Shown: positions 22,280 through 33,034 of the stretch, one piece after another
How positions within the stretch are numbered: the stretch's first letter is position 1
How the letters are laid out: each line of letters begins with the position of its first letter
NCBI GenBank assembly: GCA_030867875.1
Contig: JAOWCC010001589.1
Span: 139,101,745 to 139,165,744, forward strand
Reading direction: 5' to 3'
Source: Actinernus sp. WN-2022
Lineage: Eukaryota; Cnidaria; Anthozoa; Actiniaria; Actinernidae
DNA length: 64,000 nucleotides
The notes under the pieces: generated by a model
Told to the model about the DNA's origin: nothing
What the model saw: only the letters and a program-made list of their open reading frames with translations
Databases searched by the model: none
Translations under genes and position numbers: made by a program

Positions 22280-22500
22280 GGCCCAGGTCCGATTCCCGTT
22301 CGCGTTGCTATATGTGAGTTGAGTTTGTTGGTATCTCTCCCTTGCTCCGAGGGTTTTTCTCCGGGTTCTCCGGTTTTCCTCCCTCCGCAAAAAAACACAA
22401 GCTAAATTCCAATTCGATCTGTGGTGTAGCCGGGTCTTGACTTTGATCAGCCCCTGTATATGGTTGTTTTAGGACTCTTTAAAATTCAGATATTTTTTTT
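22280..22500 (+). mobile_element. tRNA-derived SINE, copy 2 (5' truncated)
   Basis: Keeps a degenerate B box (GGTCCGATTCC near 22286) and the family body TATATGTGAGTTGAGTTTGT...CTTGCTCCGAGGG...CTCCGGTTTTCC, plus the distal AATTCCAATTCGATCTGTGG and TTTGATCAGCCCCT shared with the 48.7 kb copy. The A box is lost. Confidence 0.85.
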
Positions 22501-22509
22501 AAAGCGACT

Positions 22510-22930
22510 GCAATGGTATTTACGTCACAATTGAGTCCCAGGCCCCATAAAAGTTGTCGCACGAAATTTGGTTCTCTATATCCGGTTACATTTTTTATCC
22601 CAGAAACGTTTTGTGGAGTTATATAAATGTAAATAAATTTCTCAAAAATCATATAAATAATAAATTATATTGCATATGCACTTTAAGGGAGAAGATGCAT
22701 TTTGTTGCACCTCGCCACTCATTTGATTCATTCCCTTTTCCTGTAGTTCGTTGGGTCTTCCTATATTTATATCATACCTTGCTTCTCCATGGCTGTAATG
22801 GCTATTACCACTGGAGCGGTTTTGGTCCGTGAGTTCCATCACTCAGTCAAATCCAAGTTCTCGCTTTTAAAGTGCACCTAACGTTTATTTTGTTATCATA
22901 AATATCGATTCAACATCAAATTTTCAGTAT
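22510..22930. other. Unassigned spacer
   Basis: No supported gene. Confidence 0.3.
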
Positions 22931-22934
22931 TATG

Positions 22935-23300
22935 CCTATGTACCAGAGACCAGCTAAGTACACTCTTTGATAGTCTTATTATGTCTGGTTTTGTATGGCA
23001 TAGAAGTATGGGGTTGTGTATATCAAGACAAATATCTCAATCGTATTGATCGCTTCTGTAATTAAAACGAGCATTTAAATTTGGTTACACAACTAAGCCT
23101 GTGCTTATGGCTGATGTAATCAAGAGTGAGATACAAAGATGTGGAAGAAATAACTCCCTATATGAATTTCTGCCTCCCAAAAGAGGGGACAGTACTTAGA
23201 TATCGTTGTCATGAGTTTGTCCTTCCCAAAGTTAGAACAGAACGTTCAAACGTTCCTATATATACATATACATTTTCCACTTTAAATTTATAATTATGTT
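22935..23300 (+). mobile_element. LINE 3' fragment (post-RT region)
   Basis: Plus-strand pieces in changing frames: STLFDSLIM...LYGIEVWGCVYQDKYLNRIDRF, then AFKFGYTTKPVLMADVIKS, then LYEFLPPKR and a VLPKVRTERS end. This is the usual LINE sequence after the RT domain. Frame changes and truncation make it inactive. AT-rich DNA follows. Confidence 0.75.
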
Positions 23301-23540
23301 AATCAAGTAATCTCAAATATTGTATAATTTTATGCATTAACGAAGGTGCCGCACCAGAGGTTTGGACTCGGTTAGGAAGGTAACGGGAAATTCAGAATAT
23401 TTTTGCTCTCTATATATCTATGGTGGTTTACTATCGCTTCTCAAACCATTAATTCATGATGGTAGGCCAGCAATCACCGGATGTATACCACACCACGTGC
23501 ATGCAGTTGGACACCCAGTCAAAACCTGTATGCAAACACG

Positions 23541-23577
23541 AGGGGAAGTTTGAGAGAATTCTCCCAAACTTCCCCTC
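23541..23577. repeat. Short hairpin GAGGGGAAGTTTG
   Basis: GAGGGGAAGTTTG and CAAACTTCCCCTC pair around GAGAATTCTC. It may be the centre of a small palindromic element. Confidence 0.6.
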
Positions 23578-23753
23578 ATGTCAACACGGTAAACATTTTT
23601 TTTTATAAAATAGACGCAAATCGAGCGCAAAAAGATTTTAAAAATCTTTTCGTAAATTTAAAGTCAAACGCGAAATTCTCGATACATCGTAAAATGTCAA
23701 TGATATTCGCTTGTAAGTTGGCCGTGTTTGCTCTGCGTGAGAATCGGCATGGA

Positions 23754-24139
23754 CAGGAGCCCATTACCAGGAGCGTTCCTATGTCATGGGCTGGGCCCCC
23801 AGCACAGGAGTAGATGTGGCTATATTTAGATTTGCTGGTTTTCACTTGACGTGATAGCCGCCATGTTGTTGCCCTTAAACAATAGATTCCTCGTGCCATG
23901 CCCTTTGTCATTTGAATCTCTGGGGATTGAGTGAAAACCAGCAATTCGAATTCCCGCGTTGAAAGTGAGAAGAATGATAATGAATAATAATGAGAAGTGA
24001 CGTTAGCTATCTGATTGGCTAAGGCAACATGGCCTTTGTTTATTTCGTGCGAAATGCAATTCTAAATATAGCCACATCTACTCCTGTGCTGGGAACAGAC
24101 CCAATGGGGAAGATGGACGCTCCTGGTAATGGGCTCCTG
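23754..24139. mobile_element. CAGGAG-family TIR element, copy 1, with 7-bp TSD
   Basis: 386 bp. Inverted ends CAGGAGCCCATTACCAGGAG and its reverse complement. Exact 7-bp flanking duplication GCATGGA at 23747-23753 and 24140-24146. It has no ORF and contains a nested MITE (23832-23944). Two inverted inner words, AGCACAGGAGTAGATGTGGC and GCCACATCTACTCCTGTGCT, extend the end similarity. It shares its interior in reverse with the copy at 34387. Confidence 0.92.
23832..23944 (+). mobile_element. TTGCTGGTTTTCACT MITE, copy 1 (nested)
   Basis: Ends TTGCTGGTTTTCACT and AGTGAAAACCAGCAA. Interior GCCGCCATGTTG, AAACAATAGATTCCTCG and ATTTGAATCTCTGGGGATTG. The middle is deleted compared with copies at 30089 and 33802. 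Confidence 0.85.
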
Positions 24140-24149
24140 GCATGGAACA

Positions 24150-24870
24150 AGAGGCGAGAGAAAGTACTAGTGTGATTTTATGCTTTTAAAAGACAAAAAT
24201 GCTAAATAATAAAGTTCAAAGTATTGATCCATATCGGGCTAGACATGCAACGAAAATCGTCCTGAATTACGAAAATCGACACGAAAAGTACTTTAAACAA
24301 AATTGCTGAGAATTCAAATACGAACTGGACAGCCGAAAATCAGAAATCGATCCCACGCGTGCGCACTAGGCATCAAATTACCACCGTAAATAGACATTGT
24401 ATTGCTCAGAATTGTACAGTACTTTGTATGGAAGTTTGTGTTGTGAAACGCAGAATTACAATAAACCTTCAAATATTACGTTTGCATCGTATTTTCTTGC
24501 ATGTTCTCTACTGTAAAATTGAATGTAATCGAGTCGAAACGAATAATTTTGGCTTCCTAAGCTTAGTCGAATTAATGCATTAAGGCCTCCATGTTCACTG
24601 TAATTTCCTTCATTTTAGCCACACTTATGGTTGCTTTGATCAACTTTGGAGAATAAGCATAAGCGTTCCTTAATTTGTTACGATGGAATCGAGTAGCTGA
24701 AATGTCATGTTATCACACATATATATCCAAATGTGACTACTAGTATTTACCGACAGCTTCCCAGTGAAGCTAAATTTGAGTGATTTTCAGGTATCTGTAT
24801 ACTGCCACAGCTCGAAAGAACATCAAAACGAAACCCGTATTGCTCTCGGTTAACTTGTAAGAACTCAGTG
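24150..24870. other. Unassigned spacer
   Basis: No supported gene. The frame at 24359-24583 has no recognised domain. Confidence 0.3.
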
Positions 24871-24877
24871 TGATCAG

Positions 24878-25093
24878 GGACCGCGGAGTGCCCTTAAAAG
24901 TGGTAGGGCTAAACAACCATACAGTGCATCCTGCACCGAGGGCACGAGCTGCTAGGGGGGTTTGGTGGCATGCCCCACAGGAAATTTTGAAATATGCCAT
25001 TTTCTTCGTTTTCCAGGGATCTTTGTTTTTGTCACATTTCCCGAAAAAAGTGGTAGGGCTATAGCCCGACCTGCCCGACCCCCTCCGTGGTCC
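24878..25093. mobile_element. MITE-like element with GGACC(A/G)CGGAG ends
   Basis: GGACCGCGGAG at the left and CTCCGTGGTCC at the right are near-perfect inverted ends. AGTGGTAGGGCTA occurs twice inside. No ORF. Confidence 0.55.
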
Positions 25094-25099
25094 ATGGTG

Positions 25100-26550
25100 A
25101 TTGGTTTAATCTGACTTTTAAGTTTTGTCTTGGCGGTGGCGGGAATATAAAAAAATGGAGAAAATCTCGAGTGTGTTCCCGGTAAATACTCGGTCTACGC
25201 TAACATTGTCATTCTTTAGCTAGCTCAATCCATTATGTCGAACTTCTGCAATACTTGCCTGAATATGTAGTGAATGGGTGGCAAGAATTGAAGATGTGTA
25301 ACATTCCAAACACACAGCTGAATTATGCTTTACAAAATAGCTTGGCCTAAGAGAGTCTTTCTGTTGGATTGAGATACCATATGCATGTCTGCTGTTATGG
25401 GAAACGCTAAAGGACCGAAATTTGACAGCAAAAAGCCTTATTGAGCTTTTAAATTACAGATTACCAAACAGAGGAGTTGCAGTAAAAAAACAATGCAAAA
25501 AGAGTATAGAAGATGGCCTGAGAACTAGTGATTTAAGATTGACAGGCTCTATTGCATACTTTTACGTCCCGCCCACAATGGAATATATTTCTGATAATGA
25601 TTACAGAAAAGATAATTTCTTCTCGCCAAAACAGGAACACTTTTATCCAGGCATGATATTCTGGGACTGAGGAATCTCTTGCTGGGTATTTGGGGCCAGT
25701 ACTTGAAGTTGATGGCTTGGAATTGCTCAGCTCGAACTGACAACTTCGATTAGCAGGTTTGTGCTCACCCACGCTAGTTCCTTTCTGTGTTGTTTCAAGT
25801 CTTTATTCAGTTCCCGTCGTCAGGCATCATACTCGACTATTTGAAAGTCAGAGAATGTACGTCGGATTAGAATTTATCTAGATTACTTTGATGTGGAGAT
25901 GGCTGTTTGGGTATCTTTCAATGCATTTTTTGAATCCAAAAAGGGTACTTTCGATGTCTACGCGCTGCTAGCAGCCGTGCGAGATTAGACGGCTTCTGAG
26001 TTCTGTAGCTTATCGCTTGTGTATTTATTTTCAGTCACATTTTCTTGCTAGCATCCCACCGCTGAATGAGAAAAAGATTTCATAGACTGAATCGAACCAA
26101 AACGGCTATTATTATTTTTATTTTCACTGATTCAATGTGACACATGATAACTTATAAAGCTGCAGTTTCTGTAGCATTTGTCATTTGAAAAAAAACTCTG
26201 ACTTTGTGTACTTGATTATTAGCACTTTGTACAATTTCTGAATGGTTCTAGTACATGTAGTTTATTACAATTGTTGTTCTAAAGAATCTGAACTAAATAT
26301 TTATACTTAAACGTTAACTGAAATAGTGTATTTTGTTGCGTATTTCGAAGAGTTTGCTTGAGCTCCTACTGGCTCAATCTTGTGAAAGTCTGTCCAGCTT
26401 AGCTCTTTTTCTCCGTAGGTTCTTCTGAACAACCTTCCTTTAGAAAACTAGTTACATGTGTTTTTAAGTTAAGGTAATTTTCAGTTATTTTCGCCTTTTT
26501 TCTCCAGAAAATATAAGAGCAAAAACTACAATGTTTGACGTTATTTCCAT
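25100..26550. other. Unassigned 1.4-kb spacer
   Basis: An 82-codon plus-strand frame at 25422-25670 (containing LIELLNYRLPNRGVAVKK) has no recognised family. It could be a transposon or gene exon fragment, but I see no splice or domain support. Confidence 0.3.
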
Positions 26551-26555
26551 GTTTA

Positions 26556-27186
26556 AGTGTGGTTTTCACTTACGTTGGAAGCATAAGAACGTTATGCGCG
26601 AGTGAAAATCAACGCGACGGAAGCACAAGCACAAGGACGTTACGCGCGAGTGAAAACTGCTTGACATAAGCACAAGCACAAGGAAAAGGAAAACTTTCCT
26701 TTTTCTTCTGCTTACGTTGCGCGGTTTCCAGTGAAAACTACCTCCGCATAAGCAGAAGCACAAGCAGTTAGCCAATCATAATGCTAGCCCCAGGCCACCG
26801 AAATGCTGGAAGCGTGAGAGAAAAATGCCACATGGGACTTAACTCCGGTAAGTTTGTTTTATAACTTAACTGAATTGCAGGCCATCAAGAGCGAGCACGC
26901 AAAACTTTATTCTTTCTCCCACCGTAACTCGTTCACGAGGTTTTCACATTCCCCTTGACTCTTACATCTCAAAATAATCTCTCTAACCCAAAATCGTTTC
27001 TCTTTTCGACAAAGATTCTGCTTCGCACATCGTCTTTCGCGTAAAAAAACGAGTCCGCCATGATGAAATAATTGGATCGTGTCACCATGGAAATAGTAGC
27101 ATGGAAGCGAGGCTTTTGCTTCCGTCGCGTTGATTTTCACTCGCGCATGACATTCTTATGCTTCCAACATAAGTGAAAACCACGCT
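26556..27186. mobile_element. 631-bp TIR element with TTA target duplication
   Basis: About 65-bp inverted ends, AGTGTGGTTTTCACTTACGT... against its reverse complement, both followed inward by GCGAGTGAAAATCAACGCG. TTA flanks both ends (26553-26555, 27187-27189). Internal AAGCACAAGCACAAGG repeats lie at 26.6-26.7 kb. Fits a PIF/Harbinger-type MITE. The minus-strand frame at 26907-27140 lies inside and is not called. Confidence 0.85.
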
Positions 27187-27189
27187 TTA

Positions 27190-27835
27190 CATAGCCCCAT
27201 GGAAGCTCTAAACTGTGGGTATGTGTACTAATGTGACCTCTGGTCTTGAACTTAAACTCTTATACTGTAATGCCAATACTTCTAAATTGGGACAAACTAT
27301 ATCCCATTATTTTGTAACAAGAAAGAATGACGAAAACGAAAATCTTACAGTGTTCCTGAACAAGGCAAACAGAAAGCTGAAGTTAAATTACCTGGTAAAT
27401 AGAACTGCTTACAAATTTTTGAAAATATGAAAAGAACCGGGGGTCTCGCACTGAATAGGGTAGCTTAGTGATAGGTGGAGAGAGGAAAAGAGGATGAAAA
27501 CAGAGTAAAAACTTCAAGGAACTTTAACAAAATCTTAGACTCTTGGCTAAACCCTTATTTAACCAAATTGTTTATATACATTTACCTTAACAAGTTCAAG
27601 CCTCGTACACAAAAATGTTAACTTATATTTTATTCTGAGATTTTCCTGCACATATTGATATACTCATCTTAATCTAGGTTTAACTCTATCAAACGCAACA
27701 AGATTTCTACTCTATTTTAACAAACCTTAACTGCTAATAAGTCGCAGTTATCATGGGAACATTTTTGATAATGTCATTTATTTAGGACCCGTGACATCAT
27801 TTTAGGCAGGCATACACTAATTTCATCTTTTATTT
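27190..27835. other. Unassigned spacer
   Basis: A frame at 27215-27430 has no recognised domain. Nothing else is supported. Confidence 0.3.
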
Positions 27836-27843
27836 CATGTATT

Positions 27844-28973
27844 TGTTGTGGCTGGAAATTTTTTTTGGTTCAAAATTTTTAAACCAGTTCAAAAAATTTA
27901 AACCAGTTCAAATTTTGAAAACTGGTTTATCTTTTTCAAAAGAAAAAAAAAATCTACCCACCCTGCAAAAAAAAAAGCCAACCTATGCCATTCCCTTTTT
28001 CCCCTTGCCCCCTTACCTTACTGTACCACTTACTTACCACTTTCCTTGGCGGTCACCCATCCACTCACTAACGCAATGCGCCACAGAAGCAATCGTTCAT
28101 TTGAACACCACCGTATATTCTATAAGTGCTAGTCGTTGAAGCCAGTCCCTCTCATTATGCTAATTTGTTTCCAGTCTCTTAAATTTATACGCGAATGCGC
28201 ACCGGATTCTTCAATGATGGCCGATGAACCGTGCGTAAGTAAAGAGGCCTTCTATGATGCCATAAACGACTTATAATCCAAACAAAAAAACACATTTAAA
28301 AACACCCTAACCGTCAACAACGGGTGCTCTCTAATTTAGGGTGTTTAGAGCTATAGTCACTACACATAGAACTAGATTACTGAACAACTCAGAATAATAA
28401 TGCTTCTTCAATGGTCCCGTGAACTAATACAAACCCTACCCCTATATACATTTAAAAATACCCTAACCGTCAACAACGGATGCTCACTAATTTAGGGTGT
28501 TTAGAGCTATAGTCACTACACTTAGAACTAGATCACTGAACAACTCAGAATAATAATGCTTCTTCGATGGTCCTGTGAACTAATACAAACCCTACCCCTA
28601 CATTTAAAAATACCCTAACCGTCAACAACGGATGCTCACTCATTTAGGGTGTTTAGAGCTAGTCACTAATAATTTTGGGTCGCCTCGCAGCGCCCGTAAG
28701 ATTTGCTCCAATTTGCTACTACCTTCACCGACAAACAATAGAACAAACATTAATAGAACGAAGCAAACAATAACATCTAGTAGTCACTAATTTAGGATCC
28801 CAAATCCAGCATTTAAAATAACCCTAACATCAGTTAACATAACTTCCCTTTTAGAATGTTAAAAAATAAACTGGTGTAAAACAATTTGAACTAGTGTAAA
28901 AATTTTGAACCGGTTAAAAAAAATTGAACTGGTTTAAAAAAATTTTGAACCAAAACAATTTTGAACCACAACA
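27844..28973. mobile_element. 1.13-kb TGTTGTGG...CCACAACA element, TATT TSD
   Basis: Ends TGTTGTGG(C/T)T and the inverse CCACAACA, flanked by TATT on both sides (27840-27843, 28974-28977). The roughly 100-bp subterminal parts are mutual inverted repeats made of TTGGTTCAAAATTTTT and AAACCAGTTCAAA words. The middle holds tandem units (28292-28660). Non-coding. TG...CA ends and a 4-bp duplication suggest mobilisation by an integrase-type enzyme such as Ginger (inference). Confidence 0.8.
28292..28660 (+). repeat. 152-156-bp tandem repeat, 2.4 copies
   Basis: Units start at 28292, 28448 and 28600 with ACATTTAAAAA(C/T)ACCCTAAC. Each contains CCGTCAACAACGG(G/A)TGCTC and TTTAGGGTGTTTAGAGCTA. The last unit is cut at about 28660. 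ACCCTAA and TTTAGGGTG within each unit can pair as a hairpin. Confidence 0.9.
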
Positions 28974-29118
28974 TATTTCTTGTAAAGATTCGGATTAACA
29001 GCTCTATTTTTTTGTTAATGAATGGATTTACACTCCATTGTGCCTACACCTTACACAAGATACTGTTGTAGTTCCAAGTGGCGTTATATCTGCAATGAAA
29101 ATAACCTGACTATTAGGA

Positions 29119-29344
29119 GATATTACTGACAGTTTCGTCTACGAACAGCAGTTTCAGCGGTATTGACCCAAATGCCTCACTTCAATGTAATGAAGCGCCA
29201 ATGAAACCATGCATAAAGCCAACACCCTCTTAAACAAGCACAACTAATTTAGATACATAGTTTGAATAGCGATTCATTACATGGAAGTGAGGCATTTGGG
29301 TCAAAACCACTGAAACTGCTATTCGTAGACGCAACTGTAATATC
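29119..29344. mobile_element. 226-bp MITE with about 70-bp arms
   Basis: Left arm GATATTAC...ACAGTTTCGTCTACGAA...TTGACCCAAATGCCTCACTT is mirrored at 29270-29344. No ORF. Confidence 0.85.
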
Positions 29345-29398
29345 AGCTATAATTGTCATTTCTTCGTTTATTGGTAACCGACACTGGTGAAACTTGAC

Positions 29399-29475
29399 AA
29401 TTGGACCTCATTAATGGGGCATTAAATGTCATGGTGTTGCGCATGTCTGGAATCAATGTTCGATTGGTGGTTGTT
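29399..29475 (-). repeat. Single reversed unit of the 77-bp repeat at 36.6 kb
   Basis: CATGGTGTTGCGCATGTCTG and ATCAATGTTCGATTGGTGG are the reverse complement of the repeat unit at 36641-37062. Confidence 0.85.
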
Positions 29476-29479
29476 TATT

Positions 29480-30085
29480 TTCTACAAACAGTTAAAATCC
29501 CCTCCTAAATGCGTTATTGAAATATTTTCCTTGAAGAGTTTCTTTCTCATTTTTGCATATTTGGGTTCACTGTTCAAATGAAAATTGCTGAGAATAACTG
29601 TGCCCGGCCCGGACAGAAAATCTAAAGGCCTCTCACCGTGACCGAGAGCCCCATTTAAGTAATAGTTCACCAAAGAACAGGAGCGAAAGAACATAGGGCG
29701 CGGCAATGAGCAATTTCAAATAACGATTTTGCTTGAATATGCCTTACGTGCTGTCTGAGATGTCCACAGTCAGTTATAAAACTGAAAATAAAGGAAACTG
29801 TACACTGTTGGTTATTTTTGCTGTGAAAACTGAAAGAAATCACCATCCAGCCAATCGAAAATTGGGAAGACAATATATTTGAATCACAAATTTGAGAACT
29901 TCCTCCAATAATGCCGGATTTACTTTGAAATCAGACCACAAGTAGTTTGATCAAAACTAAATTCAAACTTCAAAATATCTAATTAAAATATATTGCCTTG
30001 CTGGTTTTCTATTGAATGTACGAGAATTAACCAATGACATTACGAGAAAGAAGAATAGAAAATTAACACTTGCCGTTCGGTGCTC
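29480..30085. other. Unassigned spacer
   Basis: No supported gene. A TTGCTGGTTTTCTATTGAAT word at about 29998 looks like another end of the TTGCTGG MITE family. Confidence 0.35.
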
Positions 30086-30088
30086 CTG

Positions 30089-30222
30089 TTGCTGGCTTTC
30101 ACACGTCATAGCCGCCATGTTGGTGCCCTTAAACAATAGATTCCTCGTTAGCTTCTTTTGTTGGGGCACCAACATGGCCGCCATGCCCTTTGTCATTTTA
30201 ATCTCTGGGGATTGAGTGAAAA
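30089..30222 (+). mobile_element. TTGCTGG MITE, copy 2
   Basis: Begins TTGCTGGCTTTCAC and runs through GTCATAGCCGCCATGTTGG, TTCTTTTGTTGGGGCACCAA and CTCTGGGGATTGAGTGAAAA. The right terminal CCAGCAA is lost. Confidence 0.85.
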
Positions 30223-30629
30223 GTAAAGTGTTTAAAATCTTGTTATATCAGTTTCGGGTGATTATGGCCATAATATTGCTTTAAAATGCATTACAAATCC
30301 TTGAAATGACGTCATGTAAGGCACATTATGCTAATGAGTTGAAAATGAATTGAGTCAACATTGAATGTATTTATTTTTCAGTTATTTTCAGGCTTCAGAT
30401 ATGTGATCCTTTTAATCTTATTGAAATATCTTAATAAGTGGAGCTGACATAAAAATAAACGAAAATGGCAGATGCTAATAATTTTGTTTTTATGTCGGTC
30501 ATTTTGTTTTCCACTTTGACCTTTAAATCTGTGATAACTGGCTAGGGTTCATATGCACTTTAAACACTAATTCCATTATTTTATTTTCACTGTGGGAATA
30601 AGTATAGTCAAAAATGAGCAAGTTGTTCA

Positions 30630-30910
30630 TAAACCTTTTTTCAGTTTTCATTCAATCGGCGTGAAAGTTTGCAACATAAAAGTACTTCTCCTGCCAACAA
30701 ATAGTACCATTTTTTGTTTTTCAATTTTAATGGTTTTGGCGGGGAAATGTCACGAGGTGACGCCAAATTTCAAATTGTGAGTTATTTGATGATTGCTTCT
30801 GAAAGAACATATTGAGAGAGATCTTCAAAACTGAAGAGATAACTGAAATATCGTCATTCATTCAAAAGATACAATTTTTTTGAATTTTGAAAATCCCGGC
30901 GCCATTTTGT
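30630..30910 (+). repeat. Dispersed repeat, uninterrupted copy (pairs with 34232-34910)
   Basis: TCAGTTTTCATTCAATCGGCG...GCAACATAAAAGTACT...AAACTGAAGAGATAACTGAAAT...GGCGCCATTTTG reappears reversed at 34232-34910, where it is split by the CAGGAG element. It gives the empty-site sequence for that insertion. Confidence 0.8.
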
Positions 30911-31075
30911 TACTAAAACTTGAGGCTGCGCGCAGCCTGTACTCGAAACGTAAGAAAATAATGTATGTCATAGAATATATTTCACCAGACTGTAATACAC
31001 TTTCATGTTGTCCATATCCCGTGCGAAGACAATAGACCAGTTCGCGGTTAATTCCGGCATTTTGAAAGGGGTGCA
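30910..31075 (+). repeat. Dispersed repeat shared with 32500-32600
   Basis: GCAGCCTGTACTCG and TGTCCATATCCCGTGCGAAG with GACAAT occur in the same order and orientation at 32513-32590. No coding content. Confidence 0.7.
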
Positions 31076-31196
31076 AACATGGCGCGAAATAGCGTTTGTA
31101 TGGGAATCCGATGTCAAATAATTTCCGTAAAATTGAATTTCTGAAATATTCACTGTCTGCAAACTTAACATACCAGGTAAAAGATTAACTGATCAA

Positions 31197-31334
31197 AGCT
31201 GTGCTGGGAAGCGTGCAATTGTGTTTTAAGTTTTCCATACATTTGTCTGTAACAACGAATCAAAGTCCGCAGGAAAATTTACAGAGAAATGTACGGAAAA
31301 CGGAAAACACGATTACACGCTTCCCAGTACAGCT
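31197..31334. repeat. 138-bp palindrome AGCTGTGCTGGGAAGCGTG
   Basis: About 45-bp arms: AGCTGTGCTGGGAAGCGTG at the left against CACGCTTCCCAGTACAGCT-like sequence at the right, with TTTTCC/GGAAAA inner pairing. Confidence 0.85.
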
Positions 31335-31479
31335 AGATCCCTCAAATTTTGATTAGTTAATATTTTACCTGCCATCTTTACAATATTACAATTTAATGAC
31401 TAAATATGACTACAAATTACTAAAAAGTATTTATAGTTCGCTAAAATAATTTAAAAAAGAAAGTAATAATAAGAATAAC

Positions 31480-31985
31480 TATAAGTTAAAAGCTTCTTGA
31501 AATAGATGTATGTTGAGTCTAGACTTAAACAAACTAACTGAAGCCGAGTCGGTAAGCAGGAGTATATTACACAGGAGTGTTCCTGTGCCCTTGTGTTGGC
31601 CCCTAACACAGTAGATGGTGTCTATTTATAGCCGCGAAGTTCTGGTATGCGATTACGTTGTCTTTTGTTCTCTTGCGCTTTAGTATTTTTTAGCAGTTTG
31701 AACCGTGTTAATTACAATTTTCCAATGCATCCTGATTGGTTAAAAGTGACGGTCTTTGTTTCTTCTCGCGGGAATCTCTATGCTAAAATAACTCTACCGT
31801 CTACAGTGTTGTGTGACAATATAATGTGGGAAGAGGAAAACTCCTCTGTAATATACTCCTGGGTAGCTTATTCCAAAGTCTGGGTCCGGCGACTGAATAT
31901 ACGCTCTATTTTTAACTTCTTCGAAGATGATCTTAAGACAGCGTGAAGAGGTCTTATAACTAATAGCTAGCTTTGACCCCATATC
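31480..31985 (-). mobile_element. LINE 3' fragment interrupted by a CAGGAG-type element
   Basis: The minus strand reads VKNRAYIQSPDPDFGISY up to the insertion at 31861. After it the frame resumes at 31556 as LTDSASVSLFKSRLNIHLF, then a stop near 31485. This is a standard LINE C-terminus. The insertion is 31557-31861. Confidence 0.75.
31557..31861. mobile_element. CAGGAG-family TIR element, copy 3
   Basis: 305 bp. Ends CAGGAGTATATTACACAGGAG against AGGAGTATATTACAGAGGAG reversed. The interior GGCCCCTAACACAGTAGATGG...CTATTTATAG resembles GGCCCCCAGCACAGGAGTAGATG...CTATATTTAG of copy 1. The flanking duplication is imperfect (GGTAAG versus GGTAGC). Confidence 0.75.
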
Positions 31986-32500
31986 TTAACCCGCCTGCAT
32001 AAATCTGCTCCGATATTGTTTCTTTTAGCCGTGTTTCATTTCCGGCTAATACGTTTTCAATATGATATCTAAAAGTTGAGATTTTATTTGATAGTTTTGA
32101 TATCCTCCGTAACCCTTCAAAGAGGTCTGACCTAGTATTAATCCGATAATGTATTTTGTATATATAGGTTTCAATGTATTGTATTTCGTTATGCCGGGGC
32201 ACAGATCTTTGTTCTGTTGTCGTCACTAGCTAGATGCATGTTCGAATCTATAACATTATTTATATAAAGCAAGAATTGCAACAAATTATGAAAATATTCA
32301 TTTATTGTTTGGGTCAATAAAAGTTAATTTACAAGAATCATAGGGTTGGGAAGAAGTTAAAAGGTTAATATAATATTGAATATCAAAGTCAACGCGGTAG
32401 CCATGTAATCTGAGAAATTCATTTATCCCACATCTATAACACGGTAATGGACCTACTATGCAATTTTCCACTGCAATTTTCCACTGCAATTTTCCACTGA
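31986..32500. other. Unassigned; 88-codon minus-strand frame of unknown kind
   Basis: The minus-strand frame 32226-31960 (containing NEIQYIETYIYKIHYRINTR) is possibly a retroelement ORF fragment, but no motif is decisive. Confidence 0.3.
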
Positions 32501-32632
32501 AAAAAAACAGGCGAGCAGCCTGTACTCGGACCGTGCGAAATAGACTGTAGTAAAACACTTTTTTGTCCATATCCCGTGCGAAGACAATTTGTTCCTTATA
32601 CGGAATATAAAATAAAGTAAAGGTACTCATTT

Positions 32633-32715
32633 ATATAGCGCAAATTCTATATGGATATATTCAAATGCGCTTCACGAGGTTATTTTTGTGATACGGATGC
32701 TATTGTGGCGCAATG
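32633..32715 (+). repeat. TATATAGCGC hairpin repeat, copy 2
   Basis: Near-identical to 1953-2040 (TTTATATAGCGCAAATTC, CAAATGCGCTTCAC, ATTTTTGTGATACGGA). Confidence 0.7.
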
Positions 32716-32774
32716 TGCTGCAGTGCAGTTTACAATCATGAGTGATTGTTAGTATGTGGATTGATATTCGATTC

Positions 32775-33030
32775 GCCTCACTGGTTAGCTCAGTTGGTAG
32801 AACACAGTCTAGAGTGCGGGGATCGAGGGTTCGAATCCCGGCCGCGTCCTTGGCATGGACGTATAAATCGTTGGCCTTGTATCCTTCCTCTTCTAACCTA
32901 TACGAGGGGGCGGGGGCGTGAACTAACCTATTGTGTTATTTCGAGAAAGAATAGGGGATTGCCTCCCGACACAACAGCCTGGTATTCTGAGGTGGTCGAT
33001 ACTTCAACATCCACTTACAGGCGATAAAAG
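32775..33030 (+). mobile_element. tRNA-like SINE, second family
   Basis: Pol III A box TAGCTCAGTTGG (32786-32797) and perfect B box GGTTCGAATCC (32828-32838) in a tRNA-like head. A non-tRNA body follows, CTTGGCATGGACGTATAAAT and onwards, unlike the 8.7/22.3/48.7 kb family. The boxes show tRNA ancestry, but the anticodon arm does not fold cleanly. Confidence 0.75.
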
Positions 33031-33034
33031 ACTA

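Noticed and set aside
26907..27140. Minus-strand 77-codon ORF
   Set aside because: It lies wholly inside the 631-bp TTA-flanked MITE, and its end is the terminal inverted repeat itself.
28292..28660. CRISPR-like array
   Set aside because: Units are long (about 152 bp) direct repeats without unique spacers in a eukaryotic transposon; no cas genes.
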